Program-made: the position numbers and the translations under genes
Notes under the pieces: model-generated
Seen by the model: the letters and a program-made list of their open reading frames with translations, nothing else
The model's database searches: none
Told to the model about the DNA's origin: nothing
Shown here: positions 1 to 9,167 of the stretch, piece by piece
How the letters are laid out: every line of letters starts with the position of its first letter
Position numbering within the stretch: the first letter of the stretch is position 1
NCBI GenBank assembly: GCA_002238725.1
Contig: MPMX01000013.1
Coordinates: 1 to 64,000, forward strand
Reading direction: 5' to 3'
Source of the DNA: Rhodospirillaceae bacterium bin65
Lineage (GTDB): Bacteria > Pseudomonadota > Alphaproteobacteria > Bin65
Length of the DNA: 64,000 nucleotides

Positions 1-64
1 GGGCGGCGTTTGCAGGTGTCGCCGGCGTCCCCGCCGCCGCGTGTCAAGTAATCGGGATAAGCCC

Positions 65-176
65 CCTTCGATACGCCGCCTGCGGCGGCTACTCAGGGTG
101 AGGGAGAGTGTGGTTGACACTGAGAATAACCCCCTCATCCCGAGTAGCCCCGGACGCGCCCGGGGCGTATCGAGGG
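65..176. repeat. Inverted pair of palindromic intergenic repeats (REP/BIME-like)
   Basis: Two related elements face each other downstream of the peroxiredoxin gene. Copy 1 (about 65-104) reads TTCGATACGCC, a GC hairpin, then GGCTACTCAGGGTGAGG. Copy 2 (about 132-176) is the same design in reverse: CCTCATCCCGAGTAGCC, a hairpin (CCCCGG / CCGGGG), then GGCGTATCGAGG. Each copy is itself an imperfect stem-loop, and together they make a larger inverted repeat around a spacer of about 27 bp. Elements with GAGTAGCC...GGCGTATCGA ends are familiar as dispersed intergenic palindromes in alphaproteobacteria (general knowledge, not searched here). They could also serve as the transcription terminator of the flanking gene. 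GTATCGAGGGG recurs once more at about 179-189. Confidence 0.7.
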
Positions 177-234
177 GGGTATCGAGGGGCGGCCTGGGCG
201 AAGCCGAAGGGGCCTCGTCCCGCACTCCCCCGGA

Positions 235-786
235 TCAGGCCGCCAGCGCCTGCGGCGCCCGGTCCGCGAGGTGGCCGCGCAGCCAGTCCAGCATCGTGTC
301 GGCGTCCGAGACCTCGAACGGGTCGGCCGGGCACTCGTCCTCGAAGCCGGGCTCGACGAACATCTTCACGATCTCGCCGTCGTCGACGAAGGCGGAATAG
401 CGCCAGGAGCGCATGCCGAAGCCGAGATTGTCCTTCGAGACCAGCATGCCCATCCGCCGGGTGAAGGCGCCGGAGCCGTCGGGCAGCATCGTGACCTTCC
501 CGACGCCCTGGTGCCGGCCCCACTGGTGCATGACGAAGGCGTCGTTAACGCTCAGGCAGACCACCTCGTCGACGCCGAGCGCCCGGAAATCGTCGTGCAG
601 CGCCTCGTAGCGCGGCAGATGGGTCGAGGAGCAGGTCGGCGTGAACGCCCCCGGCAGGGCGAACAGCACGACCCTGCGGCCGCCGAAGATGTCGGCGCCG
701 GCCCGGTCCTGCCAACGATAGGGGTTCGGCCCGCCGACGCTCTCGTCGCGGACGCGGGTCTTGAAGGTGACGTTGGGTACGCGCAT
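235..786 (-). CDS. Peroxiredoxin (Prx5/hybrid-type, thiol peroxidase)
   Basis: A 183-residue cytoplasmic peroxidase of the AhpC/TSA redoxin superfamily, Prx5 group, which reduces H2O2 and organic hydroperoxides using glutathione or thioredoxin/glutaredoxin. The peroxidatic site is the classic PxxxTxxC motif: P45, T49, C52 in PGAFTPTCSS. Further cysteines at C77 and C152 could act in resolution. Length fits the stand-alone Prx5 family. An in-frame upstream extension exists, but ATG at 784-786 is preferred because the protein then begins with the usual redoxin N-terminus (MRVPNVTFKT) and a GAGGA-type ribosome site lies just upstream. The promoter carries a Fur-family-like operator, so peroxide- or iron/heme-responsive control is likely. 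Family is secure; the reductant is inferred. Confidence 0.95.
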   Translation of the reverse strand: MRVPNVTFKTRVRDESVGGPNPYRWQDRAGADIFGGRRVVLFALPGAFTPTCSSTHLPRYEALHDDFRALGVDEVVCLSVNDAFVMHQWGRHQGVGKVTMLPDGSGAFTRRMGMLVSKDNLGFGMRSWRYSAFVDDGEIVKMFVEPGFEDECPADPFEVSDADTMLDWLRGHLADRAPQALAA

Positions 787-818
787 GGGTGGGTCCTCGG
801 AAGTGAGTTGTTGGCCTT

Positions 819-846
819 TATTTAGAATAATTCTAATAGGCGTCAA
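819..846 (-). promoter_or_regulatory. prx promoter with Irr/PerR-like palindromic operator
   Basis: On the minus strand a -35 TTGACG (plus 841-846) is followed after 16 bp by TAAATA (819-824). Between and over them lies a perfect 7-1-7 palindrome, TTAGAATAATTCTAA (822-836). This resembles the Fur-superfamily operators of Irr (TTAGAA-N3-TTCTAA type) and PerR (TTATAAT-N-ATTATAA). The palindrome sits in the repressor position, overlapping the -10 element and spacer, 36 bp upstream of the peroxiredoxin ATG. Binding by Irr or PerR is inferred from similarity only. Confidence 0.7.
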
Positions 847-1130
847 GGGCGCATCGCCCTGCCTTGTTGACATTATCGTGACTGCGGGTGGCGTAACTGG
901 AGGCAAATTCGCGGCAATCCGCCGGCGAACTCGGCAAAAAGCCGCCGTCCGGGCGCTTGTAAATTGCGGGTTAGTGGGCCTGTCCCGCGTCTAAGAGCAG
1001 TCGCAACGAACTTCTCTGTGCCCACGTTGGATGAGTGTTCTCGACGACGCCCTACTGTTCGGCTAGACCCTCAGAGCCTAGAAGAGCAAAGGCGACCCCT
1101 GATGCTGATTTTACACAGGTAGGTTAGAAG
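837..1130. other. Intergenic region upstream of the orphan gene
   Basis: The gap between the prx promoter and the orphan gene at 1131 holds no convincing gene or RNA. Base composition drops noticeably from about position 1000 onward, which suggests that the acquired segment begins before the orphan coding region. A weak ribosome site (AGG at about 1121) precedes the GTG start. No direct repeat matching the downstream flank (2235-2508) could be seen by eye. Confidence 0.4.
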
Positions 1131-2234
1131 GTGGCGAGGAAGAATAGAACAGTATCTGATCGGAAACAGTCACTGCAATCGACTGCCCCGGAAGGCCACA
1201 TTACGGTCGCCGGAGCACGATTGATGTACGAAGGCGTCCAAGGCAAAGAGTATCGCTGCATCATCGCTGGCCACTGTCGTACGCAAATTTTTGAGTTCCC
1301 ACGGATCCACTTGAATGCGATCAGCAGCCTACCTTACCAGACCATTTACGAATCTCTGCCGCTTCACGCTTGCATTGTATTAAATCTGGTTGACTACTTT
1401 ACAAATGGAACGCGCAGCAAACATTACGCCATCAGTCCTTCCTTGCGGCATGCTGTTGGCGAGACTTACGAAAAAGTAAAATTTCAGTACAAAGACGCTG
1501 TACCTGTGTTCATAGTCGTCGAAGAAAATAACATGCTGACACCTGTCGAAATGACTAATGGAGAATGCAGCATCACAAACGAAGTAGGCAAACGAGATGG
1601 CAAAAATGTACCATACTTGATCGGCGGCAGGGAGGGCAAGGAATTCATTACCGCTTGGCATACTGCTGACGGAGCATGGCCGATATTACCCAACAATCAA
1701 CAATTGGTAAATTTGATATTGGCCGGCATTCGCGCTGGCCAAGAGACACCCGACCCAATCCATAAGTACTTAGATCAGAATTGTCTCGTCACAGACGATG
1801 ACCGATTTGTCGTTCCAATGCGACCTACAGTGTCAGCGAGAGCGGGAACTGCAACGGTGATGGATGCCCAAGCGTATCAGGACAAAGCCTCAGAAATAAG
1901 GAACGCTATAACTTCCATAGAAAGGGACATGAAGACTCCTCACATAGCGTTGTTAATCAACTCCATGTACCGCGAGGAATATAAAGACGACGCATATCAG
2001 CGGCTCCACTACTTACGGTTGTGGGAATCCTTAGTAGAGTCGGGAGAAAAGTATTTGAGTTATCAAGGAAATGTCCGGAAGGACAACAAAGTTGTAGCTG
2101 GGAAGAAGACCTTACGGGAGCTGAAGGATTACAGGGATGATATCGCACATTGGTGGACTGAAAGCATCGACGAGAATTTCTTAGCCGATCTACAACGTAC
2201 GATAAATGAACTGCTTCTCCGGAAATACTTCTAG
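1131..2234 (+). CDS. Orphan protein of unknown function with C-terminal HEPN-type motif
   Basis: A 367-residue protein from a GTG start, not assignable to a named family by eye. It has no signal peptide or obvious membrane segment. Near the C-terminus the sequence YRDDIAHWW contains R335-x4-H340, which is the R-x4-6-H signature of HEPN domains, placed after a charged helical stretch as in Apea-type HEPN proteins. HEPN proteins are often RNases in toxin-antitoxin or anti-phage systems, so a defence role is possible but unproven. Base use differs sharply from neighbours: row 1501-1560 is 40% GC, against about 73% at 4381-4440 in preT, which points to horizontal acquisition. It stands alone, with no partner gene on either side. 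The real start could be a few codons downstream. Confidence 0.75.
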   Translation: MARKNRTVSDRKQSLQSTAPEGHITVAGARLMYEGVQGKEYRCIIAGHCRTQIFEFPRIHLNAISSLPYQTIYESLPLHACIVLNLVDYFTNGTRSKHYAISPSLRHAVGETYEKVKFQYKDAVPVFIVVEENNMLTPVEMTNGECSITNEVGKRDGKNVPYLIGGREGKEFITAWHTADGAWPILPNNQQLVNLILAGIRAGQETPDPIHKYLDQNCLVTDDDRFVVPMRPTVSARAGTATVMDAQAYQDKASEIRNAITSIERDMKTPHIALLINSMYREEYKDDAYQRLHYLRLWESLVESGEKYLSYQGNVRKDNKVVAGKKTLRELKDYRDDIAHWWTESIDENFLADLQRTINELLLRKYF

Positions 2235-2508
2235 GAAAATGCGAATTGGTTAACCGACTTTGGACAGCCTCAGTTACCGGTATGGGATTCGCCCAGCCAA
2301 CCTTCTTCATCCTTCCTTCTTTTCGCGTCTTGGATTTGGGCAGGGAGAAGACCTTGCGTCCTCCAGCGCCTCACCACGAGGGATTGAGAATTACCGGTGC
2401 TGATTCTTTGTTCTGCTTAGCGGCCCTGACCGGTGCGGTCCGAAGAACCGTACACTGACCGCTTCTCAGCAAGGCTGGGTGGTAAGCGGCGCTTCGCCCG
2501 CCCATCCC

Positions 2509-3225
2509 TCAAACCACCCGCGCCATCCCCTCCGTCCGCTTGCCCTCGCGCAGCCAGAAGTAGGCGGCGAGGAGGCCGAGCAGGCTCCAGGCGGCGAGGC
2601 CCGTGCCGAGGGACCGGGCGGCGAACAGGCTCGCCAGTTCCGGCGGCGCCGGGCCGAAGAACTCGTCCGGGTGCGGCGCGCCGATCAGGTGCGGCGCCAG
2701 GAGGAGCAGGGCGGCGACGCCGCGCAAGGCCCAGCTCCGGGCGAAGGCGACGAGCGCGAGGCCGGCCGCCGTGGCGCCGACCGTCCCGAACCACCAGATC
2801 TGGCGCGGGCCGATCTCCGCCGCCGCGGAACCCGGCAGTTCCGGCGGCGCGCCGAGCGCCGGGGCGAGCTGGAACGCCACGAAGCCGGCCACGCCCCAGA
2901 CCAGCCCCTGCCGGACGGTGATCCGGAAGCCGCGGTCTTCGGCCAGCGCCATCGCGGCGACCAGCAGGAAGGCGAAGCCGGTATAGGTGAGCGCGGTGAA
3001 CAGCACGCTCAGGCCGTCGCGCTCCAGGTCGACTCCCGGAATTGCGGCCGCTGCGCCGCCCGCCCCATTCGCCGCCGCGTCGTCGCCGAAATGGTTCAGC
3101 GCGCCGCTCTCATACAGCTCGGCGTGCAGCAGCACCGGCTGGACGAAGACCAGTTGCAGCAGGGCCGCGATCAGCCCCGCCAGGAAGCCAGCGAACAGGG
3201 CGCTGACCAGTATGCGGGAAAACAT
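2509..3225 (-). CDS. cbtA: Cobalt transporter subunit CbtA (predicted)
   Basis: A 238-residue integral membrane protein of the CbtA family (PF09490), the predicted core of a B12-regulated cobalt uptake system. The N-terminus MFSRILVSALFAGFLAG forms the first membrane helix, and His34 follows it in QPVLLHAEL. Further hydrophobic segments lie near residues 73-93, 104-124, 140-160, 165-182 and 200-222. A conserved GAPHPDEF loop precedes the last helix. It lies 38 bp downstream of cbtB and behind a cobalamin riboswitch, the standard arrangement for this pair, so expression should fall when cobalamin is plentiful. The family assignment comes from sequence pattern plus context; transport has been inferred, not shown, for most members. 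Confidence 0.92.
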   Translation of the reverse strand: MFSRILVSALFAGFLAGLIAALLQLVFVQPVLLHAELYESGALNHFGDDAAANGAGGAAAAIPGVDLERDGLSVLFTALTYTGFAFLLVAAMALAEDRGFRITVRQGLVWGVAGFVAFQLAPALGAPPELPGSAAAEIGPRQIWWFGTVGATAAGLALVAFARSWALRGVAALLLLAPHLIGAPHPDEFFGPAPPELASLFAARSLGTGLAAWSLLGLLAAYFWLREGKRTEGMARVV

Positions 3226-3230
3226 GGCCG

Positions 3231-3278
3231 GTGGCCGGGTCAGTGGCCGGGTCAGCGGCAGGCTCAGTGGCAGGGAAA
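3231..3278. repeat. 12-bp tandem repeat across the cbtB stop
   Basis: Four consecutive 12-bp units, two identical (GTGGCCGGGTCA at 3231-3242 and 3243-3254) and two diverged (GCGGCAGGCTCA at 3255-3266, GTGGCAGGGAAA at 3267-3278). The array starts in the short cbtB-cbtA spacer and runs into the end of cbtB. The third unit supplies the cbtB stop codon. Copy-number change would mainly alter the spacer ahead of the cbtA start. Confidence 0.75.
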
Positions 3279-3434
3279 GCCCATGGCGTGGCGCGAATCG
3301 TGCGCGGCGTCATGCAGGGCGGCCGTCTGCACATGGCCGGCAAGCGTCACGATCGCGAGGCCGATGAAGGCAGACAGCGCGATGGCGGCGAGTTTCGCCG
3401 AAATTCCGGTTCTGCTCTGGATCTGGGCAGTCAT
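3264..3434 (-). CDS. cbtB: Cobalt transporter small subunit CbtB (predicted)
   Basis: A 56-residue protein that is easily missed because of its size. It has one membrane helix (about residues 13-32) and the diagnostic C-terminal histidine-rich tail HDAAHDSRHAMGFPCH. CbtB family members carry this H-D-x2-H-D-x-R-H-A-x2-F-P-C-H motif, thought to bind cobalt. GGAG lies 6 bp before the ATG at 3432-3434. It is the first gene after the cobalamin riboswitch, followed by cbtA on the same strand. The role, presenting cobalt to CbtA, is inferred from family and context. Confidence 0.93.
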   Translation of the reverse strand: MTAQIQSRTGISAKLAAIALSAFIGLAIVTLAGHVQTAALHDAAHDSRHAMGFPCH

Positions 3435-3474
3435 TCAAATCTCCGTCGTAGCACCCGACAACGATACCGTCCCG

Positions 3475-3650
3475 GTTGCGAGGCAGGTTTCCTGGCTCAC
3501 GGCTTGCAGCCACTCGCGCTCGCCTTCCCGGAACTTCGCCAGTGGCTTCCGAGCGCGGCCAACCGTCTACAGTTGCGGGGACAGCTCCGGACTTGATCTG
3601 CCGATCGCACCGGATTCCCTATTAAGCCCCTCCCCTTCCGGTTCGGGGCG
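3475..3650 (-). ncRNA. Cobalamin (AdoCbl) riboswitch
   Basis: Read on the minus strand, the region shows the cobalamin riboswitch core in order: TTAATAGGGAA (plus 3615-3625), CCGGTG, the GCTGTCCCCGCAACTGTA block, GCCACTG, GGGAAGGCG, and the B12-box AGCCAGGAAACCTGCC (plus 3482-3497). Spacing and order match the class I consensus closely. The cbtB ribosome site lies about 40 nt after the B12-box, so control may be at translation or by premature termination. Ligand binding should shut off cbtBA. Exact ends are approximate. Confidence 0.95.
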
Positions 3651-3917
3651 CCAAGCCCGCTAGCATTAGCCCCATGATTCGAACGCCGTCAAGCATCCGT
3701 TCCGGATGCGGACGCCAAGGCCGGCAACCGGCGCCGACGGCCGGCCCTCAACAGTTCTTGACGGGTTCCGGGGCCGCAATTAGGGTCAATTCTTTTTTCT
3801 CCGGGCATCCGCCGCTGCGGCGCCCGGGTGTCCGGCGGGTGTCCGGCCGCGAAAACCGGGCGAAACGCGCCGGTTCGGCATCGGAATTGGGGAGCAGCAT
3901 GAACCAAGGGAATCCCG

Positions 3918-5264
3918 ATGCCGGCGCAGCCTGACCTCGCGGCCGGCCGGCTTTCGCAAGCGGAATACGCGCGGAATTTCGGCGACATCAAGCCGCCGCT
4001 GAGCCCGCAGCAGGCGCCGATCGAGGCGAGCCGCTGCTACTTCTGCTACGACGCGCCCTGCATCGAGGCCTGCCCGACCGGCATCGACATCCCGAGCTTC
4101 ATCCGCAAGATCGCCACCGGCAACGACCGCGGCGCCGCGATGGACATTCTGCAGGCGAACATTTTCGGCGGCGCCTGCGCCCGGGTCTGCCCGGTCGAGG
4201 AACTGTGCGAGGAGGTCTGCGTGCGCACCGCGCAGGAGGGCAAGCCGGTCAACATCGGCCTGCTCCAGCGCCATGCGACCGACCGGTTCTTCGAGCGCGG
4301 CGAACAGCCCTTCGAGCGCGCCGCGCCGACCGGCAAGCGGATCGCCGTGGTCGGCGCCGGACCGGCGGGGATCAGCTGCGCCCACGGCCTCGCCCGGCTC
4401 GGCCACGAGGTCACGGTCTACGAAGCGCAAGCCAAGGCCGGCGGGCTCAACGAATACGGCATCGCGGCCTACAAGGTGATCGACGATTTTGCCCAGCGGG
4501 AACTGGATTTCATCCTCGCGGTCGGCGGCATAACGCTGGAGTTCAACCGGGCGCTCGGCGCGGACATCTCCCTCGCCGGGCTGCGCCGGGACTATGACGC
4601 GGTGTTCCTGGCGACCGGCCAGGCCGGCGTGAAGGCGCTGGAGGTCGAGGGACAGGCGCTCGAGGGCGTCCGGCCGGCGATCGACTATATCGCCGAGCTG
4701 CGCCAGGCCGGCGATCTGGCGGCGCTGCCGGTCGGGCGCAGGATCGTCGTGATCGGCGGCGGCAACACGGCCATCGATATCGCGGTCCAGACGAAACGGC
4801 TGGGCGCGGAAGACGTCACCATCTGCTACCGGCGCGGACCGGAGGAGATGGGCGCGACCTGGCACGAACAGGAGGTCGCGCAGACCAGCGGCGTCAGGAT
4901 CAAGCACTGGGTCCGCCCGGTGCGGCTGCACGGCGCGAACGGCCATGTCGGCGGCATCGAGCTGGAATACACAAGGCTCGGCGACGACGGCCGGCTGACC
5001 GGAACCGGCGATACGACAACCCTGCCGGCGGACAGCGTGTTCACCGCGATCGGCCAGATCCTGATCGCCGATCCGGTGGCGGACGGCGCCGGCGCGCCGC
5101 TCGACATCCGCGGCGGCCGGATCGCCGTGAACGACGAACGCCAGACGTCGCTCTCCGGCGTGTTCGCCGGCGGCGACTGCATCGACGGACTCGATCTGAC
5201 CGTGCAGGCGGTGGAAGACGGCAAGATCGCCGCGCGGTCGATCCACAGCTCCCTGACCCGATGA
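3918..5264 (+). CDS. preT: NAD-dependent dihydropyrimidine dehydrogenase subunit PreT
   Basis: The flavin/Fe-S electron-input subunit of bacterial dihydropyrimidine dehydrogenase, which reduces uracil and thymine with NADH as step one of the reductive pathway. The 448 residues resemble the glutamate synthase small subunit family. An N-terminal double 4Fe-4S module has C40, C43, C48, C52 and C87, C91, C97, C101. Then come an FAD-binding GAGPAG at 146-151 and an NAD-binding GGGNTA at about 280-285, with a closing GGDC near the end that contacts flavin. The ATG at 3918 follows AAGGGA at good spacing. preA begins 16 bp downstream on the same strand, forming the two-gene unit. Confidence 0.95.
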   Translation: MPAQPDLAAGRLSQAEYARNFGDIKPPLSPQQAPIEASRCYFCYDAPCIEACPTGIDIPSFIRKIATGNDRGAAMDILQANIFGGACARVCPVEELCEEVCVRTAQEGKPVNIGLLQRHATDRFFERGEQPFERAAPTGKRIAVVGAGPAGISCAHGLARLGHEVTVYEAQAKAGGLNEYGIAAYKVIDDFAQRELDFILAVGGITLEFNRALGADISLAGLRRDYDAVFLATGQAGVKALEVEGQALEGVRPAIDYIAELRQAGDLAALPVGRRIVVIGGGNTAIDIAVQTKRLGAEDVTICYRRGPEEMGATWHEQEVAQTSGVRIKHWVRPVRLHGANGHVGGIELEYTRLGDDGRLTGTGDTTTLPADSVFTAIGQILIADPVADGAGAPLDIRGGRIAVNDERQTSLSGVFAGGDCIDGLDLTVQAVEDGKIAARSIHSSLTR

Positions 5265-5280
5265 GCGGAAGGCAAAGACA

Positions 5281-6555
5281 ATGGCCGACCTGAGAACCGA
5301 CCTGGCGGGAATCACATCGCCCAATCCCTTCTGGCTCGCCTCGGCGCCGCCGACCGACAAGTATTACAACGTCGAGCGGGCTTTTAAGGCCGGCTGGGGC
5401 GGCGTGGTCTGGAAGACTGTCGGCGAGCCGATCGTCAACACCACGTCGCGCTACGGCGCGGTGGAGCACAACGGCTCCCGCATGGCCGGCTTCACCAACA
5501 TCGAGCTGATCTCGGACCGGCCGATCGCGGTCAACCTGCGCGAGGTCAAGCAGATCAAGCGGGAATGGCCGGACCGGGCGCTGGTCGTCTCCCTCATGGT
5601 GCCGTGCGACGAGGAAAGCTGGAAGACCATCCTGGCCGACGTCGAGGACACCGAAGCCGACGGGATCGAGCTCAATTTCGGCTGCCCCCACGGCATGTCC
5701 GAGCGCGGCATGGGCTCGGCGGTCGGCCAGGTGCCGGACTATGTCGAGATGGTCGCGGCCTGGTGCAAGAAGCACACGCGGATGCCGGTCATCGTCAAGC
5801 TGACGCCGAACATCACCGACATCCGCTACCCGGCCCGCGCGGCGCGCAAGGGCAACGCCGACGCCGTATCGCTGATCAACACGCTGGCCTCGGTGATCGG
5901 CGTCGACCTCGATACGATGGCGCCGCTGCCGCTGGTCAACGGCAAGGGCACCCATGGCGGCTATTGCGGCCCGGCGGTCAAGCCGGTCGCGCTGCGCATG
6001 GTTGGCGACCTGGCGCGCGACCCGGAATGCCGGGGCATGGCGATTTCCGGCATCGGCGGCATCTCGACCTGGCGCGACGCGGCGGAATTTCTCTCGATGG
6101 GGGCCACCAACGTCCAGGTCTGCACGGCGGCCATGCATCGCGGCTTCAAGATCGTCGAGGACATGATCGACGGCCTGTCCAACTGGATGGACGGGAAAGG
6201 CTACCGCACGCTCTCGGATTTCCAGGGCGCCGCGGTGCGGAATTTCGTCGAATGGGGCGACCTCGACATGAACTACGAGATCATAGCCCGCATCGACCAG
6301 GACCTGTGCATCAAGTGCGGCCTGTGCCACGTCACCTGCGAGGACACCTCCCACCAGTCGATATCGGCCCTGCGGATCGACGGCGAACGGCGTTACGAGG
6401 TCATCGACGAGGAATGCGTCGGCTGCAATCTCTGCATGTATGTCTGCCCGGTCGACGGCTGCATCACCATGGAGCCGGTCGACAACGGCAAACCCTATGT
6501 CGTCTGGGCCGACGACCCGCGGAACCCGGCCAACCGGGTGCAGGCTGCCGAATAG
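5281..6555 (+). CDS. preA: NAD-dependent dihydropyrimidine dehydrogenase subunit PreA
   Basis: The 424-residue catalytic subunit that reduces the pyrimidine ring. The first 310 residues form an FMN-binding dihydroorotate dehydrogenase-like TIM barrel, with the family landmarks NFGCPHGMSERGMG, VKLTPN and GIGG. The C-terminus carries two 4Fe-4S motifs, CIKCGLCHVTC and CVGCNLCMYVCPVDGC, which pass electrons from PreT. GGAAGG precedes the ATG. It is translationally close to preT and converges with the dihydropyrimidinase gene 31 bp away. The product, 5,6-dihydrouracil, is the substrate of that next enzyme. Confidence 0.96.
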   Translation: MADLRTDLAGITSPNPFWLASAPPTDKYYNVERAFKAGWGGVVWKTVGEPIVNTTSRYGAVEHNGSRMAGFTNIELISDRPIAVNLREVKQIKREWPDRALVVSLMVPCDEESWKTILADVEDTEADGIELNFGCPHGMSERGMGSAVGQVPDYVEMVAAWCKKHTRMPVIVKLTPNITDIRYPARAARKGNADAVSLINTLASVIGVDLDTMAPLPLVNGKGTHGGYCGPAVKPVALRMVGDLARDPECRGMAISGIGGISTWRDAAEFLSMGATNVQVCTAAMHRGFKIVEDMIDGLSNWMDGKGYRTLSDFQGAAVRNFVEWGDLDMNYEIIARIDQDLCIKCGLCHVTCEDTSHQSISALRIDGERRYEVIDEECVGCNLCMYVCPVDGCITMEPVDNGKPYVVWADDPRNPANRVQAAE

Positions 6556-6586
6556 ATCAGCCGGCGGCGACTCTACTTTTTGGGCC

Positions 6587-8188
<1,602 letters not shown>

Positions 8189-8256
8189 TTAAAATCCGCT
8201 TTTGCACGCTTCGCCCGGGACCGGCGAAGAGTACAGCATCCCGAAGGAGGCAGGAC

Positions 8257-9126
8257 ATGACCACTGTCAGGGCCGGTCTGATCCAGTTCGCGCTCAATAC
8301 CAGCACCGACGAAAGCCCCGAGGCCATCAAGGCCAAGATGATCGAGGCCCACCTGCCGCTGATCGACGAGGCGGGCGAAAACGGGGTCCAGGTCCTGTGC
8401 CTGCAGGAGGTGTTCAACCAGCCCTATTTCTGCCCGAGCCAGGACGTGAAGTGGTACGCCGCCGTGGAGAAAATCCCCGACGGGCCGACGACCCGGCTGA
8501 TGCAGGACTATGCGAAAAAGCATTCCATGGTCATCGTGGTGCCGATCTACGAGGAAGAGCAGACCGGCGTCTATTACAATACCGCGGCGGTGATCGACGC
8601 CGACGGCAGATATCTCGGCAAATACCGCAAGACGCACATTCCCCAGGTCGCCGGTTTCTACGAGAAGTTCTTCTTCAAGCCCGGCACCTCGGGCTGGCCG
8701 GTCTTCGAGACCGCCTATTGCAAGCTCGGCGTCTATATCTGCTACGACCGGCACTTCCCGGAAGGCTGGCGTGCGCTGGCGCTCAACGGCGCCGAATATA
8801 TCGTCAACCCGTCGGCGACCGTCGCCGGGCTCAGCCAGTATCTCTGGAAGCTGGAACAGCCGGCCTCGGCCGTCGCCAACGGGGTCTTTATCGGCGCCTG
8901 CAACCGGGTCGGCACGGAAGGGCCATGGAACATCGGGCGCTTCTACGGCTCGTCCTACATCGTCGATCCGCGCGGCGAATTCCTGTGCGAGGCCAGCGAG
9001 GACAGGAACGAGCTGATCTACGCCGACATGGACATGGAAAAGGTGCGCGAGGTGCGCAACCTCTGGCAGTTCTTCCGCGACCGCCGGCCGGAAACCTACG
9101 ACATCATCTCAAGCGGCGACCACTGA
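8257..9126 (+). CDS. pydC: Beta-ureidopropionase (N-carbamoyl-beta-alanine amidohydrolase), nitrilase superfamily
   Basis: Hydrolyses N-carbamoyl-beta-alanine to beta-alanine, CO2 and ammonia, the third step after PreTA and dihydropyrimidinase. The 289 residues show the nitrilase Glu-Lys-Cys triad: E51 in LCLQEVFNQPYF, K125 in YRKTHIP and C162 in GVYICYDRHFPEGWR. The NQPYF and EGWRAL signatures fit the beta-ureidopropionase/carbamoylputrescine branch, and location beside the other pyrimidine genes favours ureidopropionase. GGAGG precedes the ATG. Beta-alanine could feed coenzyme A synthesis or further catabolism; no beta-alanine aminotransferase is in this window. Confidence 0.92.
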   Translation: MTTVRAGLIQFALNTSTDESPEAIKAKMIEAHLPLIDEAGENGVQVLCLQEVFNQPYFCPSQDVKWYAAVEKIPDGPTTRLMQDYAKKHSMVIVVPIYEEEQTGVYYNTAAVIDADGRYLGKYRKTHIPQVAGFYEKFFFKPGTSGWPVFETAYCKLGVYICYDRHFPEGWRALALNGAEYIVNPSATVAGLSQYLWKLEQPASAVANGVFIGACNRVGTEGPWNIGRFYGSSYIVDPRGEFLCEASEDRNELIYADMDMEKVREVRNLWQFFRDRRPETYDIISSGDH

Positions 9127-9167
9127 GCGGCGCGAAGCTCCGTGTCGAAACACCGGACCTGCGGACG

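Noticed and set aside
1000-2440. Genomic island with attachment sites
   Set aside because: The composition shift is real, but no integrase, tRNA target or flanking direct repeat is visible, so only the single gene is reported as probably acquired.
3786-5360. Long open frame on the minus strand opposite preT
   Set aside because: It mirrors preT across its whole length and translates to arginine/alanine/aspartate-rich sequence without domains. High GC produces such antisense frames. Equivalent long antisense frames opposite preA, hydA, the FAD oxidoreductase, lon, clpX, the acyl-CoA ligase, sufS and sufB were rejected for the same reason.
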